Source of the DNA: Sporolactobacillus laevolacticus DSM 442
GTDB lineage: Bacteria > Bacillota > Bacilli > Bacillales > Sporolactobacillaceae
Assembly: GCF_000497245.1 (NCBI RefSeq)
Contig: NZ_AWTC01000001.1
Location: forward strand, 304,234 to 368,233
Length of the DNA: 64,000 nt
Reading direction: 5' to 3'
In this document: piece after piece, positions 18,261 to 27,855 of the stretch
Layout of the letters: every line of letters begins with the position of its first letter
How positions within the stretch are numbered: the first letter of the stretch is position 1
Made by a program: the position numbers and the translations under genes
The notes under the pieces: generated by a model
Told to the model about the DNA's origin: nothing
The model's input: the letters and a program-made list of their open reading frames with translations, nothing else
Databases searched by the model: none

Positions 18261-18713
18261 ATGGAGGATAATCATTACAAAAAAAGTCCAAGAGAGCAAT
18301 TGGAGATAGCGTTGGGTGAGCAGCTCAATGCACTCATCAGCGCTTCACATGCACTAAATGTCAAAGCCGCAGCGCGATTCGATTCTTCCTTACAGCCTGC
18401 TGCGTTCCATATTATTCGTTGGCTCTATTCCTATGGACCGACGAGTGCTGCTGTCTTAGCGGAATCAACCGCTATGGATCGCAGTTCGGTAAGCCGTCTT
18501 GTCAAACAGTTGGAATCTTTAGGGTATGTGAAAAAAGACGCATCGCCTGATGATGGTCGGAGAATTCTTCTCTCTCTTACTGAGGTTGGAAAACAAAAGA
18601 CAATTAGTGCTCTTAAGGAAAAAGAATCGGTTTTTTATGAACGCATTTCAAATTGGAATAACGACGATCTTCAAGAGTTTATTAATATGCTCAGGTCTTT
18701 TAATGGACTTTAA
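18261..18713 (+). CDS. MarR-family transcriptional regulator
   Basis: A 150-residue winged-helix repressor. The recognition region AAVLAESTAMDRSSVSRLVKQL and the wing KKDASPDDGRRILLSLTEVG (with the conserved D-x-R-R/D-GR) are clear. It is transcribed divergently from the SDR-MFS pair, with a long palindrome in between, and so very probably represses them and itself. It is not placed like the B. subtilis ysmB gene (same strand, beside racE), so I do not use that symbol. Confidence 0.88.
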   Translation: MEDNHYKKSPREQLEIALGEQLNALISASHALNVKAAARFDSSLQPAAFHIIRWLYSYGPTSAAVLAESTAMDRSSVSRLVKQLESLGYVKKDASPDDGRRILLSLTEVGKQKTISALKEKESVFYERISNWNNDDLQEFINMLRSFNGL

Positions 18714-18823
18714 CGAAATTGAAAACTTAATTTAGCTTTCCTAGTTGGCTTTTTCAATAGGCACAATTTTTTGTCTTGGCTTTTTTGATTTAGGATTTTT
18801 TTTTCAGATTTTAGCTTGAACAG

Positions 18824-18870
18824 GACAAGTTCGCCGTTCAGGAGACAAGCCCGCCCCTCAATAAGACAAG
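18824..18870. repeat. Three loosely repeated GACAAG units
   Basis: GACAAG recurs at 18824, 18844 and 18865 (about 20-21 bp apart) within C-rich spacers. It looks like a decayed short tandem repeat just before the gerE remnant; no gene is supported here. Confidence 0.4.
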
Positions 18871-18892
18871 GGGCCATAATCGAACTTATTAA

Positions 18893-19020
18893 TAAACACC
18901 AGCCGGCCCTTCATCAGGAACCAGCTGGTGCTATAATTTTAGTTCTCCGAGCCTTAGAAGTTCGGCAACCGCCGGGGCGTTCTTTCACACCTAATTTCTG
19001 TATGGTGTTCGTAATACTTA
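18893..19020 (-). pseudogene. Decayed copy of the gerE 3' end and its terminator (remnant 3)
   Basis: On the minus strand this encodes a decayed TNTIQKLGVKER stretch; after a small deletion the gerE ending RLGELKL-stop is identical at the nucleotide level to the intact gene. The terminator hairpin is also kept, with paired changes (ACCAGC / GCTGGT) that preserve the stem. The first two thirds of gerE are missing. It marks the left edge of the defence-gene module, whose right edge is intact gerE in the same orientation. About 290 bp of AT-rich DNA without a gene follow, including a small CACACCA / TGGTGTG hairpin. Confidence 0.85.
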
Positions 19021-19311
19021 CCCATTGCGGATTAAAGTGTGTTGTTACACAATAGAATAAACCAAAACAAATTTATTCTTCAATCATATCTTTTTGCAAT
19101 CGCCTAATAATCAATGACCACCTAATTAACTCTGTAACTAATTGTCTAATAATCGAAAATAGCAGCAATGAATTACCTATTATATAAATATTATTTACAT
19201 GAATTTGAGTAAGCTGTCCTCAGAAACAAGTTAGTTTCACCACACCATTATATCTGGTGTGCTCTTCGTTATTAGAACAAGGAAAACTAACCCCATTAAG
19301 TTTATCTGAGC

Positions 19312-21447
19312 TTATATATCTTCAATCATTTTTTGATGGTGCCCTTTATTATTGCACTTCAACGTCTTAATTAAAAATTTCGCGCTGTCATAAATTTCTC
19401 TTTGCTTTGGATTGTATTCAAATATCGATCCATGAGAAAACACATTTATAACATTTAAAAAACCTTGAAGTTTACCATTATCAATATCTCTATTAGAAAA
19501 TTCAAAAACAGTCTTTATTTTATCGATACTGTTTGCAGTAGCCATTGAAATATTAAAGTTAAACCTCAAGTAAGATTCAAACACTCTTCTCATTGTATTT
19601 GGTAAATGCAAAAACTCCTCTGGTTTAATATCATCAAAATTTTTCTTTTGTATCTGGTAAATTTCTTGATATAACTTTTTATAAACAGATACACTTTTTT
19701 TAATGCGCCTAATTGAACTCCTATAGTTTTCCTTAAAGCACTCATAAAATCCATATTCTTCCTCTTGTTTTGAATAGATAATATTTAAATAATCCTTCCA
19801 TGAATGTGTAAGAATAAAAACTTGAGCGTTGCTTTTTAAAATGTGCTCAAGCATAGCAGTTATTAGGGTTGAATTTTTATTATCAAGACTTGAAATTGGA
19901 TCATCTATAATAATTCCAGCAATATCATTTTTGATTTCTTTTTCAGTTCCTAATAGGGAACAGTAAAAATAACAAAATGCTAAAACATTTCTTTCTCCTT
20001 CACTAATAACATCTAACGTAATCTCTCTTTCTGGATTAAATTTGTGGCATAAGAAATATGTGTCATTTTTAGGCACTAGTTTCAATCCGACTTCATAGTC
20101 AGTTAATATCTCATTAATTTCTTGAGCGAAATCCGAAATATCTGATCCTTCAGCTTCCAGTGACTCTATTTGTTGTTCTATATCATTAGCATTTTCACTC
20201 ATTTCACTAAGATTTTTATTGTCTTGTTTTAGAAGAGCCATCTCACTCGAAATCAAAGTGCTATTTTTAATTTTAAATCCAATAACACCTTTTATTAAGG
20301 TATTAATTTCTTCAAGTTCTCTGCTTTTTTCTCTACTTATTTTTCTCTTTTTTTTAATTAAATCATTTATTAGTTGCTCAATATCATTTATTTTTACTTG
20401 ACTCAATAGTTTCTTGTTAAGTGGTGTGGCCATTTTTTTTATTTTTGCTTGCATAGTCAATATATTGCTCTCCAGTTCCTCCCTTGCAATATTGATTAAT
20501 GACACTAATGTAAAATAAGTATCATTAAAATCGCCATTTTCTAAAAGTACTTTACTATTAACATTTAATGTACCTAACTGATCTTTAAAGAGAATTAATT
20601 TATCTGTAGCAGTTTCTAAGTATTTTTGTTTCTTTGCCGTTTCATTTTTTAATTTGTCATTGATTTCCCCCAACAGTTGATTTCTATCAAACTTATTATG
20701 ACAAAATTCGCAAACATCTTTCTTTTTATCATTATGTATATGTAGACCTTCATTAATCCAATTTAAAACTTCATTGCTAATTCCTAATTCAGGATATCCT
20801 GTCATCATCAAGCTCTCTATAACTCTTAATAATTGATCTATTTCTGAACAATTCAACTCATTTATCTTTGCTTTTTCAATGTCATTTATTTCTTCCTCTA
20901 TTTTTTTAGAAGTAGGGCTATTACTATAATCGTAATCAGGATGTTGCTTAATAGCTTCAGTATATTCTCCACACCATGCATTAAATTTTCTATCGACATC
21001 CTTACCTGGTTTTCTTTTAATTGATTTGTTGTCTTTTTTATTATCTTGAAAAATTTTTTCGATCTCACTCAGGACCTTTTTTGAATGTCCATCTATTTTT
21101 TTCTTCAACCCACTCTCATTGCTCTTTAATATATCTAATTTATCTTTTAATTCTTTTATTTCTTTCTCATTAGAAACATTCTTATCTCCATAAGTTATTT
21201 TAACTGCTTTTATGTTATCATTTGATTCTTCGGTTAATAACATATTTTGTGCAATGTAATATTTATTAAAAAGATATGTAAGTCTCTCGTGATCACTTTG
21301 AATAAATGAATTATAAAGCCCTATTGCCAAAGAAGATTTACCGTTTCCATTGTCACCATATATTATATTCTTACTTTTAAAATTTTCTGCTGGACCAGTA
21401 TAATCTAAGAACGACTTATATGTTAAATTTTTTATTTGAGAAATCAT
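19312..21447 (-). CDS. AAA/ABC-type ATPase, RloC/PrrC-like anticodon nuclease candidate
   Basis: About 711 residues; ATG chosen 6 nt after GGAGGGG. An SMC/ABC-like ATPase split by coiled coil: Walker A YGDNGNGKSS near residue 32, coiled coil with a CEFC zinc-hook-like CxxC near 246-249, ABC signature ISEGERN, Walker B GIIIDDPISSLD and H-loop ILTHSW. The C-terminal part has MRRVFESYL (an R-x3-E pair) and a later VFSHGS histidine, resembling the Arg/Glu/His triad of the anticodon nucleases PrrC and RloC; the histidine is further away than in PrrC. RloC also has the zinc hook. If correct, it would cleave tRNA during phage attack. Another AAA_13-type defence ATPase remains possible. Very AT-rich, next to a DUF3800 gene. 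Confidence 0.6.
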   Translation of the reverse strand: MISQIKNLTYKSFLDYTGPAENFKSKNIIYGDNGNGKSSLAIGLYNSFIQSDHERLTYLFNKYYIAQNMLLTEESNDNIKAVKITYGDKNVSNEKEIKELKDKLDILKSNESGLKKKIDGHSKKVLSEIEKIFQDNKKDNKSIKRKPGKDVDRKFNAWCGEYTEAIKQHPDYDYSNSPTSKKIEEEINDIEKAKINELNCSEIDQLLRVIESLMMTGYPELGISNEVLNWINEGLHIHNDKKKDVCEFCHNKFDRNQLLGEINDKLKNETAKKQKYLETATDKLILFKDQLGTLNVNSKVLLENGDFNDTYFTLVSLINIAREELESNILTMQAKIKKMATPLNKKLLSQVKINDIEQLINDLIKKKRKISREKSRELEEINTLIKGVIGFKIKNSTLISSEMALLKQDNKNLSEMSENANDIEQQIESLEAEGSDISDFAQEINEILTDYEVGLKLVPKNDTYFLCHKFNPEREITLDVISEGERNVLAFCYFYCSLLGTEKEIKNDIAGIIIDDPISSLDNKNSTLITAMLEHILKSNAQVFILTHSWKDYLNIIYSKQEEEYGFYECFKENYRSSIRRIKKSVSVYKKLYQEIYQIQKKNFDDIKPEEFLHLPNTMRRVFESYLRFNFNISMATANSIDKIKTVFEFSNRDIDNGKLQGFLNVINVFSHGSIFEYNPKQREIYDSAKFLIKTLKCNNKGHHQKMIEDI

Positions 21448-21590
21448 AATGAACCCCTCCAATAAATTTGCATAAGAACACTTTTAAACATACATATTTT
21501 ATTTTTCTAGTTTTAGGCGACAAGAAGAAACAAAAGTAATTTATACACATGAGGATAGACAGTTGTCGAAAAGGCTAATTTACAAAATTA

Positions 21591-22739
21591 TTATCTCTTT
21601 AAGATAAAATTTAGACTATCAAGATCCTCACGCATATTAGAGTCTATTGATTCATATATTTTATCCATATTTGATATATAAATTGGATTAAAATGTATAT
21701 TGTTTCTATTTTCTCTTCTATAGCTTGATTTGAACATCTCACTAACGCATAAAGCAACGTCCCAGTCCTGAATAGGCAATGTAAATTTTATATTGTCTAC
21801 ATGAATTTGATTAATAAGTTTAGATGCGATATCTAGAGTCCACTCACTTTCTTTACACCATTCTTTTTTGTTTTCAAAAATGTTTATCATCTGATTGAAA
21901 ACCTTACAGAAAATGCTTGCTACATTATCTGCCACTTGAATGAATATGTTATCAGCACTATCTGTAAAATGAACTAAAATTCCATACGGATCTAATTCAT
22001 TCTGAAAGACCTTAAAGAAACCATCAATTTTATCATGATAAATATTTATAGATTTATTTGATATACTGATTCCAGATTCTTTTTTGAACATTAATATAAA
22101 CTCGGAAAGGGCATTCAAATTCACAATATTTGTGGATATGGTTCCATCATATTTGCTCTCTTCAATCAGATCGTTTAATATTTGATCTTCAAAGGTATTT
22201 TCTATAATTTTTTGAGCGATTGTGGATAATAAGAAATTGGATTCAAAATTGTAAGGAAAATCCATTAGATATTTCGTGAATAATTCGACATTTTCTAAAG
22301 TTATATTCTCTTCGAGCTGCAAATACTTTATTAAAATATCTTCATTTTCATTAATAAGGCTACTTGCTAACTTATATGATTCTACAGGAAATTCCCTTTT
22401 AAACTCGTAGCCTAAAAAAATTTGAAGCATTTTAGTAATTAAGTAAAATTTTTTGTCATAAATATTTATTTGAAAGTGTGATGCATCTAAAATTTCTTCT
22501 ATAAAATAGTGTAGCAATTTATTATTCTTTTTAGTCATTAGAGAATTTCCTTTTAATTCTCCTTGAATATTATATTTTTTTTTGAATTCACAATATTTTT
22601 TCTGAATTTTATTCTTTTCATCATCACTTTTACAAATAACTCCACATAAGGCAAAATGTCTTTGATTATCATAATTAAGTTTATTATTTTTTACCTTTAC
22701 TGAACCCGTGTTACCTGATTCATCAAAATAAATATCCAA
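21591..22739 (-). CDS. DUF3800 domain protein
   Basis: About 382 residues, beginning DIYFDESGNTG, the hallmark of DUF3800, whose acidic residues suggest an RNase H-like nuclease fold. The C-terminal region FIQVADNVASIFCKVF matches the conserved (Q)xADxxA helix of the family. A TTG start is placed 8 nt after AGGAGG; a GTG three codons earlier touches that site. DUF3800 proteins often occur in phage-defence and mobile loci; here it lies 144 bp upstream of the RloC-like ATPase on the same strand and may be its partner. Base composition is much more AT-rich than the backbone. Confidence 0.75.
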   Translation of the reverse strand: MDIYFDESGNTGSVKVKNNKLNYDNQRHFALCGVICKSDDEKNKIQKKYCEFKKKYNIQGELKGNSLMTKKNNKLLHYFIEEILDASHFQINIYDKKFYLITKMLQIFLGYEFKREFPVESYKLASSLINENEDILIKYLQLEENITLENVELFTKYLMDFPYNFESNFLLSTIAQKIIENTFEDQILNDLIEESKYDGTISTNIVNLNALSEFILMFKKESGISISNKSINIYHDKIDGFFKVFQNELDPYGILVHFTDSADNIFIQVADNVASIFCKVFNQMINIFENKKEWCKESEWTLDIASKLINQIHVDNIKFTLPIQDWDVALCVSEMFKSSYRRENRNNIHFNPIYISNMDKIYESIDSNMREDLDSLNFILKR

Positions 22740-22828
22740 CCTATCCACCTCCTGCGAAAAATTTATGCATTTGAAAATTTATACTTGATAACAATATGTC
22801 CGTCTGATTGTACGATAATTTTTCTCGA

Positions 22829-24251
22829 TCAACGCCTGAAATACTGTATATAAGTTCCCCTCTGTCCTATCAAACATATTAAAGGCTTTTTTGATGTCGT
22901 TGATATATATCGATTCATTTGTTTAAGCAGGAATAATTCATCTTCCAGAAAGAGCTCAATTAGTTTTCTTTTCTTTAATTTAGACTTTTCAATTTGACTT
23001 TTCAATAGCTCAATTTTTTGTCTGCGCTTTTGATTTAAATTGGTTTTCAGATCAAACATTGTCTTCTTGCCCTTTTCTTTCAGATTTTCAATAATGAGAT
23101 TTCTAAAATCCTGATAAATAATCGGCGCATGTTTCACGCAGCCGTAGCTACCTAAATGACTGTACGTACTGCATTTTAAATACTGCCAATTTGTCCTGCC
23201 TCCGTTCTTCTTTTCGTAATACGTAGCATCGACAACCATATTTGCACCGCACTCGCTGCAAACTGCGAAACCACGAAGTTCATTCCATGTAGTTATTCTT
23301 TTTTTGAGTGCTTATATACTTTACTATTTGCTTTCTGCCATTCTTCTCTTGTTATGATTTTCGGATGTTGATCATAGTATATATTCCACTTTTCCGGAAG
23401 ATTTTGGATCTACTTTTTACGACCAGATATTTTTACCTTCTCATACCGATTCGTGATCACCACACCACAATAAATCGGGTTCTTCAATATGGTTTGCACG
23501 CTGGTTAGCTGCCACTTGTCTTTTAAACGAGGGCCAACAATATCCTCTTTGCTAATTCTTTGTTAAGACGATACATTGTTTTTCTGTCCAAAACCATGGT
23601 GATTATAGAGCTCATAAATAAGTCGAACTACCTTGGCTTCCTCTTCGTTTATAGCCAGTCTTTTATTTTCTATACGATAACCGATCGCGGTTTTTCCACC
23701 TCTGTATTCACCTCTTCTAACTTTGGCAGCAAATGCTGCACTCGTTGAAACTGAGTTACTTTTCTGATACTGAGCCGCAAACATCGAAAACATTTCAAAT
23801 TTCATATCGTTCTTATTTTCTGTAAGGCTGTGATATTCCTCTTCAATAGTCACGACTCGTACACGAGCAGAAATCAGCACTTCTTTAATTTAAAGTGCGT
23901 CCTTTAAGTCCCTTGCAAGTCTGCTTATCTACTTGAAAAGAACCATTTTAATTTCTCTTTTCTTCGCTTTTCAAGAATAAGACGCATTGCTTTTCGCGCC
24001 AATATTATTGTTCCTGAAATGCCATCGTCCAGGAGAATGCTCTTTTCATTCCATTCAAAGTGAGTCTAATCAAGCCAGTTATGGCATATGTCGATTTGGT
24101 TTTCTAGGGACAAGATCTGCTCATCTTTTTCAGTGGATGTACGACCATAAACAATGTAGGGGTACACATGATAAGGGGTGATTTTATCTTTACTTAATTC
24201 AGTCCGATTAAAAATGTCTATTACTGCATCACATCTGTATACATTATACAA
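22829..24251 (-). pseudogene. Large serine recombinase, heavily degraded
   Basis: Fragments in order on the minus strand match one large serine recombinase: resolvase start YGRTSTEKDEQILSLENQID, ILLDDGISGT, ARVRVVTIEEEY followed by MFAAQYQKSNS and the KVRRGEYRGGKTAIGY recombinase-domain segment, then LTSVQTILKNPIYCGVV, KIITREEWQKANSK, zinc-ribbon remains, and a C-terminal coiled coil (QKRRQKIELLKSQIEKSKLK). Several frameshifts and stops separate them, so no active enzyme is made. Such enzymes integrate phages and conjugative elements; this is the probable integrase of a former element in this island. Confidence 0.85.
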
Positions 24252-24352
24252 AGATTAGCACATAAATAGAACATATATTCGCAAATCAGGAATTTATTAA
24301 CTTTTCTTTAAAATAGCCGATAAAAAAATGAATATGTACGGGAGTTGAGCTT

Positions 24353-25141
24353 ATGAATTTTGAAAATCGGCTATTTACTTTTTACTCAAAACTATCAATT
24401 TGGAATTTAGTTCTCAAAGAGATGATTGGGCAAGTAATTATCAGTGCAGTGCTAATACTAATTCCTTTGATTTATTATTTAATTAATTATTTTTTTAGAT
24501 ATAATCCATTTTTTTCTGAGTACGGTAATTTATTTAGTTCTACAATAATACCCTTTATTTTTGAAACCAATCTATTAATAATTCTCAAATACTACCTAGA
24601 TCCACGAAGTAAAACAAGATGTACAAGTCTATATAACATGTCATATAAAGATAAGCAGTGGGAGGATTTAATTTGTGCATCTGTTAAAAAATTTATTATT
24701 GATAATCATTATTATCACCAGAATGCTATGAAGTATCTAATTCGAAAACTTCGAGTACAAAAATATACACTCTCAAAAAATAATTTTTTAAAACTCTTAA
24801 GTTCTTTTGGAGGATCATTCTTAATTCTTTTCATTCCTATTTGGTCTTCATTCAATAATTGGATATTTAATAATTCTCGGGATAGTTCTGTTGAAGAAGC
24901 TATCGGTTATATAGTACAAATATCATCATTTATAGTATTAATATTAATTATTATTTGGACTATTCGTTACTTCATCAAAATGATAATTAACACAAAACTA
25001 GATAGAATAACACATCTGATTCTAATAACTGAATTTATTCATTTGGCAATGATTGATGAAGATCTTGCAAAAATTGAGAAAGAAAAAGTGAATAGGGTGG
25101 AATCAAAGATCATCAATCAAATCATTTCAAAAGTGATTTGA
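24353..25141 (+). CDS. Uncharacterised four-helix membrane protein, paralogue of the gene at 7306
   Basis: A 262-residue protein of unknown family with a GGGAG site 8 nt before ATG. It aligns along its length with the protein at 7306-8103: FYSKLSIWNLVLKEM against FYQKLSVWNLVLRHM, LKYYLDPRSK against LRYYLFPRAI, and IPIWSSFNNW against FPIWLTFNNW. Hydrophobic helices lie at about 25-47, 55-75, 140-160 and 185-210, with a charged central loop and an acidic C-terminal tail. Located between a dead recombinase and a dead cell-wall hydrolase, so it probably arrived with a mobile element. Conserved intact in two places, which argues for a selected role. Confidence 0.7.
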   Translation: MNFENRLFTFYSKLSIWNLVLKEMIGQVIISAVLILIPLIYYLINYFFRYNPFFSEYGNLFSSTIIPFIFETNLLIILKYYLDPRSKTRCTSLYNMSYKDKQWEDLICASVKKFIIDNHYYHQNAMKYLIRKLRVQKYTLSKNNFLKLLSSFGGSFLILFIPIWSSFNNWIFNNSRDSSVEEAIGYIVQISSFIVLILIIIWTIRYFIKMIINTKLDRITHLILITEFIHLAMIDEDLAKIEKEKVNRVESKIINQIISKVI

Positions 25142-25225
25142 TACTATTAGATTTTGTTATCACATCATTCACATACCAATCCGCGTGATTATAATTCTAG
25201 ATCGCTTTTCTAGCATCGTTTGAAT

Positions 25226-25700
25226 AACCATTAACTGGAAAGGTAGAGTGCAGCAGAAAAGATGGCGTCTGTGAGGTCCCAGACGCTTGTCTGACCGTCT
25301 CTGTTACCATCAACACCATAAGCTGCGAATGTTACTGGCATAACTGCATGTGCCCAATTGCGCCTATCGGCGACACCATGGTTCGAATACTTGAAAAATG
25401 CGTTTCAATGGAGTGGATAGCAGCCAACAACTGCCAGTTCACCTCATATCTCTGCCTGGCAGCTTCATAGATTGGAATATATTCTTGCGGGACATTTTCG
25501 CCTGGTTGCATCTTAGCAGGAATAAAAGAGAAACTGGCATAACTTTGTATTGCTTGGCTGTTATTTGTTACTTCTGGCTCCTGGATCAATTCAATTGCTT
25601 TTTGGTACGCAGCTGTATAATTAGAGAGTTGTGTATCTTTCCTGAACAGCTTGATCTTTTCATTCTGATCCGATCGCTCTATTTGCTCTTACATAATCAT
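25226..25700 (-). pseudogene. Lytic transglycosylase fragment (conjugation-type cell-wall hydrolase)
   Basis: Minus-strand frames encode IYEAARQRYEVNWQLLAAIH, then SIETHFSS, MVSPIGAIGHMQ (the SPxGAxGxMQ lysozyme-like core), and after a frameshift MPVTFAAYGVDGNRDGQTSV and WDLTDAIFSAALYL. This is the catalytic domain found in CwlT-type hydrolases of integrative conjugative elements and some phages. A Tat/Sec signal region and any second (NlpC/P60) domain are missing. Confidence 0.75.
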
Positions 25701-25799
25701 CGAGAACATATGTTCTTTATTTTATTAAAAAATACAGAGTACGCTTATCTAATAGTTCCGAGGCGGTTATTTTGAACTATTATTCATCGCTCTCTGACT

Positions 25800-26240
25800 T
25801 TGGATCAATGTGTGTTTAAACTATTAAAAGATATGTGTATACATAATCCACACGAACTGAAAGAAGAACATATTTGTTATGAATTAGGCATTAAACTTAT
25901 TTATTCTAGTCTTAGAAGTTATTCTGTTGATGAAGATAACTTTAAAATGATAAACATTGACAATCGTTTACCAATATCCAAGTAAAGAGAATTCTTTTTT
26001 CATGAGTTGTACCACGTCTTGAGACATTCAGGAAATCAATTCAATGGGCTGCCTAAACCCTTCTTAGATCTTCAAGAATCAGATGCTTAACGATTCACTC
26101 AATATGCAACAATACTTTTACATATATCGATTCAATCAATTTGGATAGCCCTACGCTCTTACAAGAGGCATCTGCAACATTTCAAGTATCAATCGAATTA
26201 TGCAAACTCCGATTCGATCAATTAAAGCATAATCAAATGC
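25800..26240 (+). pseudogene. ImmA/IrrE-type metallopeptidase remnant
   Basis: One open frame is interrupted by two in-frame TAA stops but no frameshift. It reads HICYELGIKLIYSSL, then after the first stop REFFFHELYHVLRHSGNQF with the zinc-binding HExxH (26001-26015), GLPKPFLDLQESDA, and after the second stop RFTQYATI. ImmA proteases cleave the repressor of ICEBs1-like elements and some phages. The helix-turn-helix partner gene is not seen. Likely dead. Nothing recognisable was found between its end and the reverse transcriptase gene. Confidence 0.75.
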
Positions 26241-26384
26241 TCTCACAACAAGTGACAGTGATAAAATGAATGTGAGATATATTTTATTGCATTGCAACTC
26301 ATGATGAAAGAGCATAATTGATCTAAGGATCTTCTGTTTCAGATGATACTCAAAATCTCTTTGATGTGACTAAAGCTAAATAGA

Positions 26385-27671
26385 TTAAAATTCAAATAGA
26401 TCTTGATGAAATGAATTTGTACTATCTTCTCTATTTAAAAAGTTTAAATCGTATAATTTATTTTGATAGATGCTCACTAAATGATCAGTTAAAACTTTAT
26501 GTCTTTTTAGGTAGAAAAAACGTTTTTCAAATTTTTCCTGAAAACCCCAGTATTCATCCGGCAAATATTCAGCAAAAAGATCTAAATCTTTTCTATCAGA
26601 TATTTTATATTTCCTAAGAACTTTTTCTACATCAATCTTTGATTCATATGTGTCATCAAAATTCCAACAAAAGTTAGATATCTTAGCTAAATCCGATTTA
26701 TTAAACGCATTAACAATGTCCGAAAAAAATTTATAATCCTTATTTTGTAGTGATTGAATGTATTTTATTATTTTTGATATATATTCCGGCTCAATTGAGT
26801 AAATAAAAGCAATGTAACCAAGAACAACATTCTGATTAGAGAAATCTCCACTCACAAAGCTATAATGGATAATTGAACGTACTTTCCTTTTTAATTTTCG
26901 CGGAACTTTAACTACATTCATATTATTATTATCTTTAGCTATATTTAATCCAGTTATTGTTTTATGTGAAAACGAAAATCTAGTTTTACTTTTATTAACT
27001 TTGAAGCCTTCTTTTGATAAGATTAGTTCAACAAGAGGACGAATTTTTCTTAAATTATCTTTATTATCACAAGAAAAGCTTAGGTCATCTGCATATCTTG
27101 AATATATAATATCGCGCCTTGCACATAGTCCAGCGATACGCCTATCAAGACTGTAACAAATTAAGTTTGATAAATATGGTGAACATACTCCACCTTGGGG
27201 AAGTTTTCCTTTAAAAGTACAAACATTCTTTAAAATGTCAGAAACAAATGAATTATAGCCAATTTGTCTAAAAAAATAAAAAATTCTTTTATCATCGATA
27301 CTTGGAAAGAAGTTTTCTATATCCATTTGCAGCAAAAACAAATTATCTTTATGAAGAAGTGCATTTTCTAAGATCCCATTCTTTTTCCTTATAAAGGCTT
27401 GAGATTCTGCAGATACTTTGATATTTAAAAGAATTTCCTCCAAAATCCACTTCTGCAATAATTTTAAGGGTCTTTGCGGAGAGGATATTTCCCTTTTTTT
27501 ACCATTTTTCTTATTTATAAAAAAAGTATTATAGTAGTAGTTATGGAATTGAAATAATAAATAAAGTTTCCCGTCACTAATTCTTGTATTGTCTGAAAGG
27601 TCAAAGATGTCATGTATAATTGGTAATTGTAAGTTATTTAATAGAATTGTATTAGAATGAGTATTATTCAC
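26385..27671 (-). CDS. Retron reverse transcriptase
   Basis: A 428-residue RNA-directed DNA polymerase of the retron class. Motifs: KKNGKKREISSP near residue 54, the retron-specific region X NALLH (103-107), MDIENFFPSI, PQGGVCSPYLSNL, catalytic YADDLSFS (193-200) and region Y ITGLNI (239-244, usually VTG). It would copy part of the adjacent msr-msd RNA into msDNA joined by a 2',5' bond. The start is uncertain: the GTG given here lies inside the right arm of the RNA's terminal inverted repeat and has no good ribosome site, and no ATG follows for many codons. A roughly 150-residue C-terminal extension follows the thumb. Encoded downstream of its effector on the same strand. Confidence 0.92.
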   Translation of the reverse strand: MNNTHSNTILLNNLQLPIIHDIFDLSDNTRISDGKLYLLFQFHNYYYNTFFINKKNGKKREISSPQRPLKLLQKWILEEILLNIKVSAESQAFIRKKNGILENALLHKDNLFLLQMDIENFFPSIDDKRIFYFFRQIGYNSFVSDILKNVCTFKGKLPQGGVCSPYLSNLICYSLDRRIAGLCARRDIIYSRYADDLSFSCDNKDNLRKIRPLVELILSKEGFKVNKSKTRFSFSHKTITGLNIAKDNNNMNVVKVPRKLKRKVRSIIHYSFVSGDFSNQNVVLGYIAFIYSIEPEYISKIIKYIQSLQNKDYKFFSDIVNAFNKSDLAKISNFCWNFDDTYESKIDVEKVLRKYKISDRKDLDLFAEYLPDEYWGFQEKFEKRFFYLKRHKVLTDHLVSIYQNKLYDLNFLNREDSTNSFHQDLFEF

Positions 27672-27855
27672 AGTGTCGTCAATCCTTTACCAGTCATTAG
27701 ATATTTGAATAATGAGCCGAATATTTACGTTGTAAATGTGAGGATTATTATTCAAATAAGTTATCTCACATTTCACTTAAAATGGCGAATCACCATTTCT
27801 CACTCTTCAAGTTTCAAAGAGAAAATTCTAAAAAATTTACGTCACTGTGAATAAT
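27663..27855 (-). ncRNA. Retron msr-msd RNA
   Basis: The 193-nt gap between effector and reverse transcriptase is bounded by a perfect 13-bp inverted repeat, ATTATTCACAGTG and CACTGTGAATAAT, the expected a1/a2 arms. On the minus strand, after a1, come two small hairpins typical of msr (CTCTT / AAGAG and AAATGG / CCATTT). The msd half can form AAATGTGAG / CTCACATTT, or a perfect 12-bp stem TATTTGAATAAT / ATTATTCAAATA enclosing ATTTAC-AAC-GTAAAT. The a1 arm overlaps the last codons of the effector and a2 overlaps the first codons of the reverse transcriptase, so all three are probably cut from one transcript. Branch-point G not assigned. Confidence 0.8.

Noticed and set aside
18261-18713. B. 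subtilis ysmB equivalent (MarR gene beside racE)
   Set aside because: Strand and neighbours differ; it is divergent from and clearly tied to the SDR-MFS pair.
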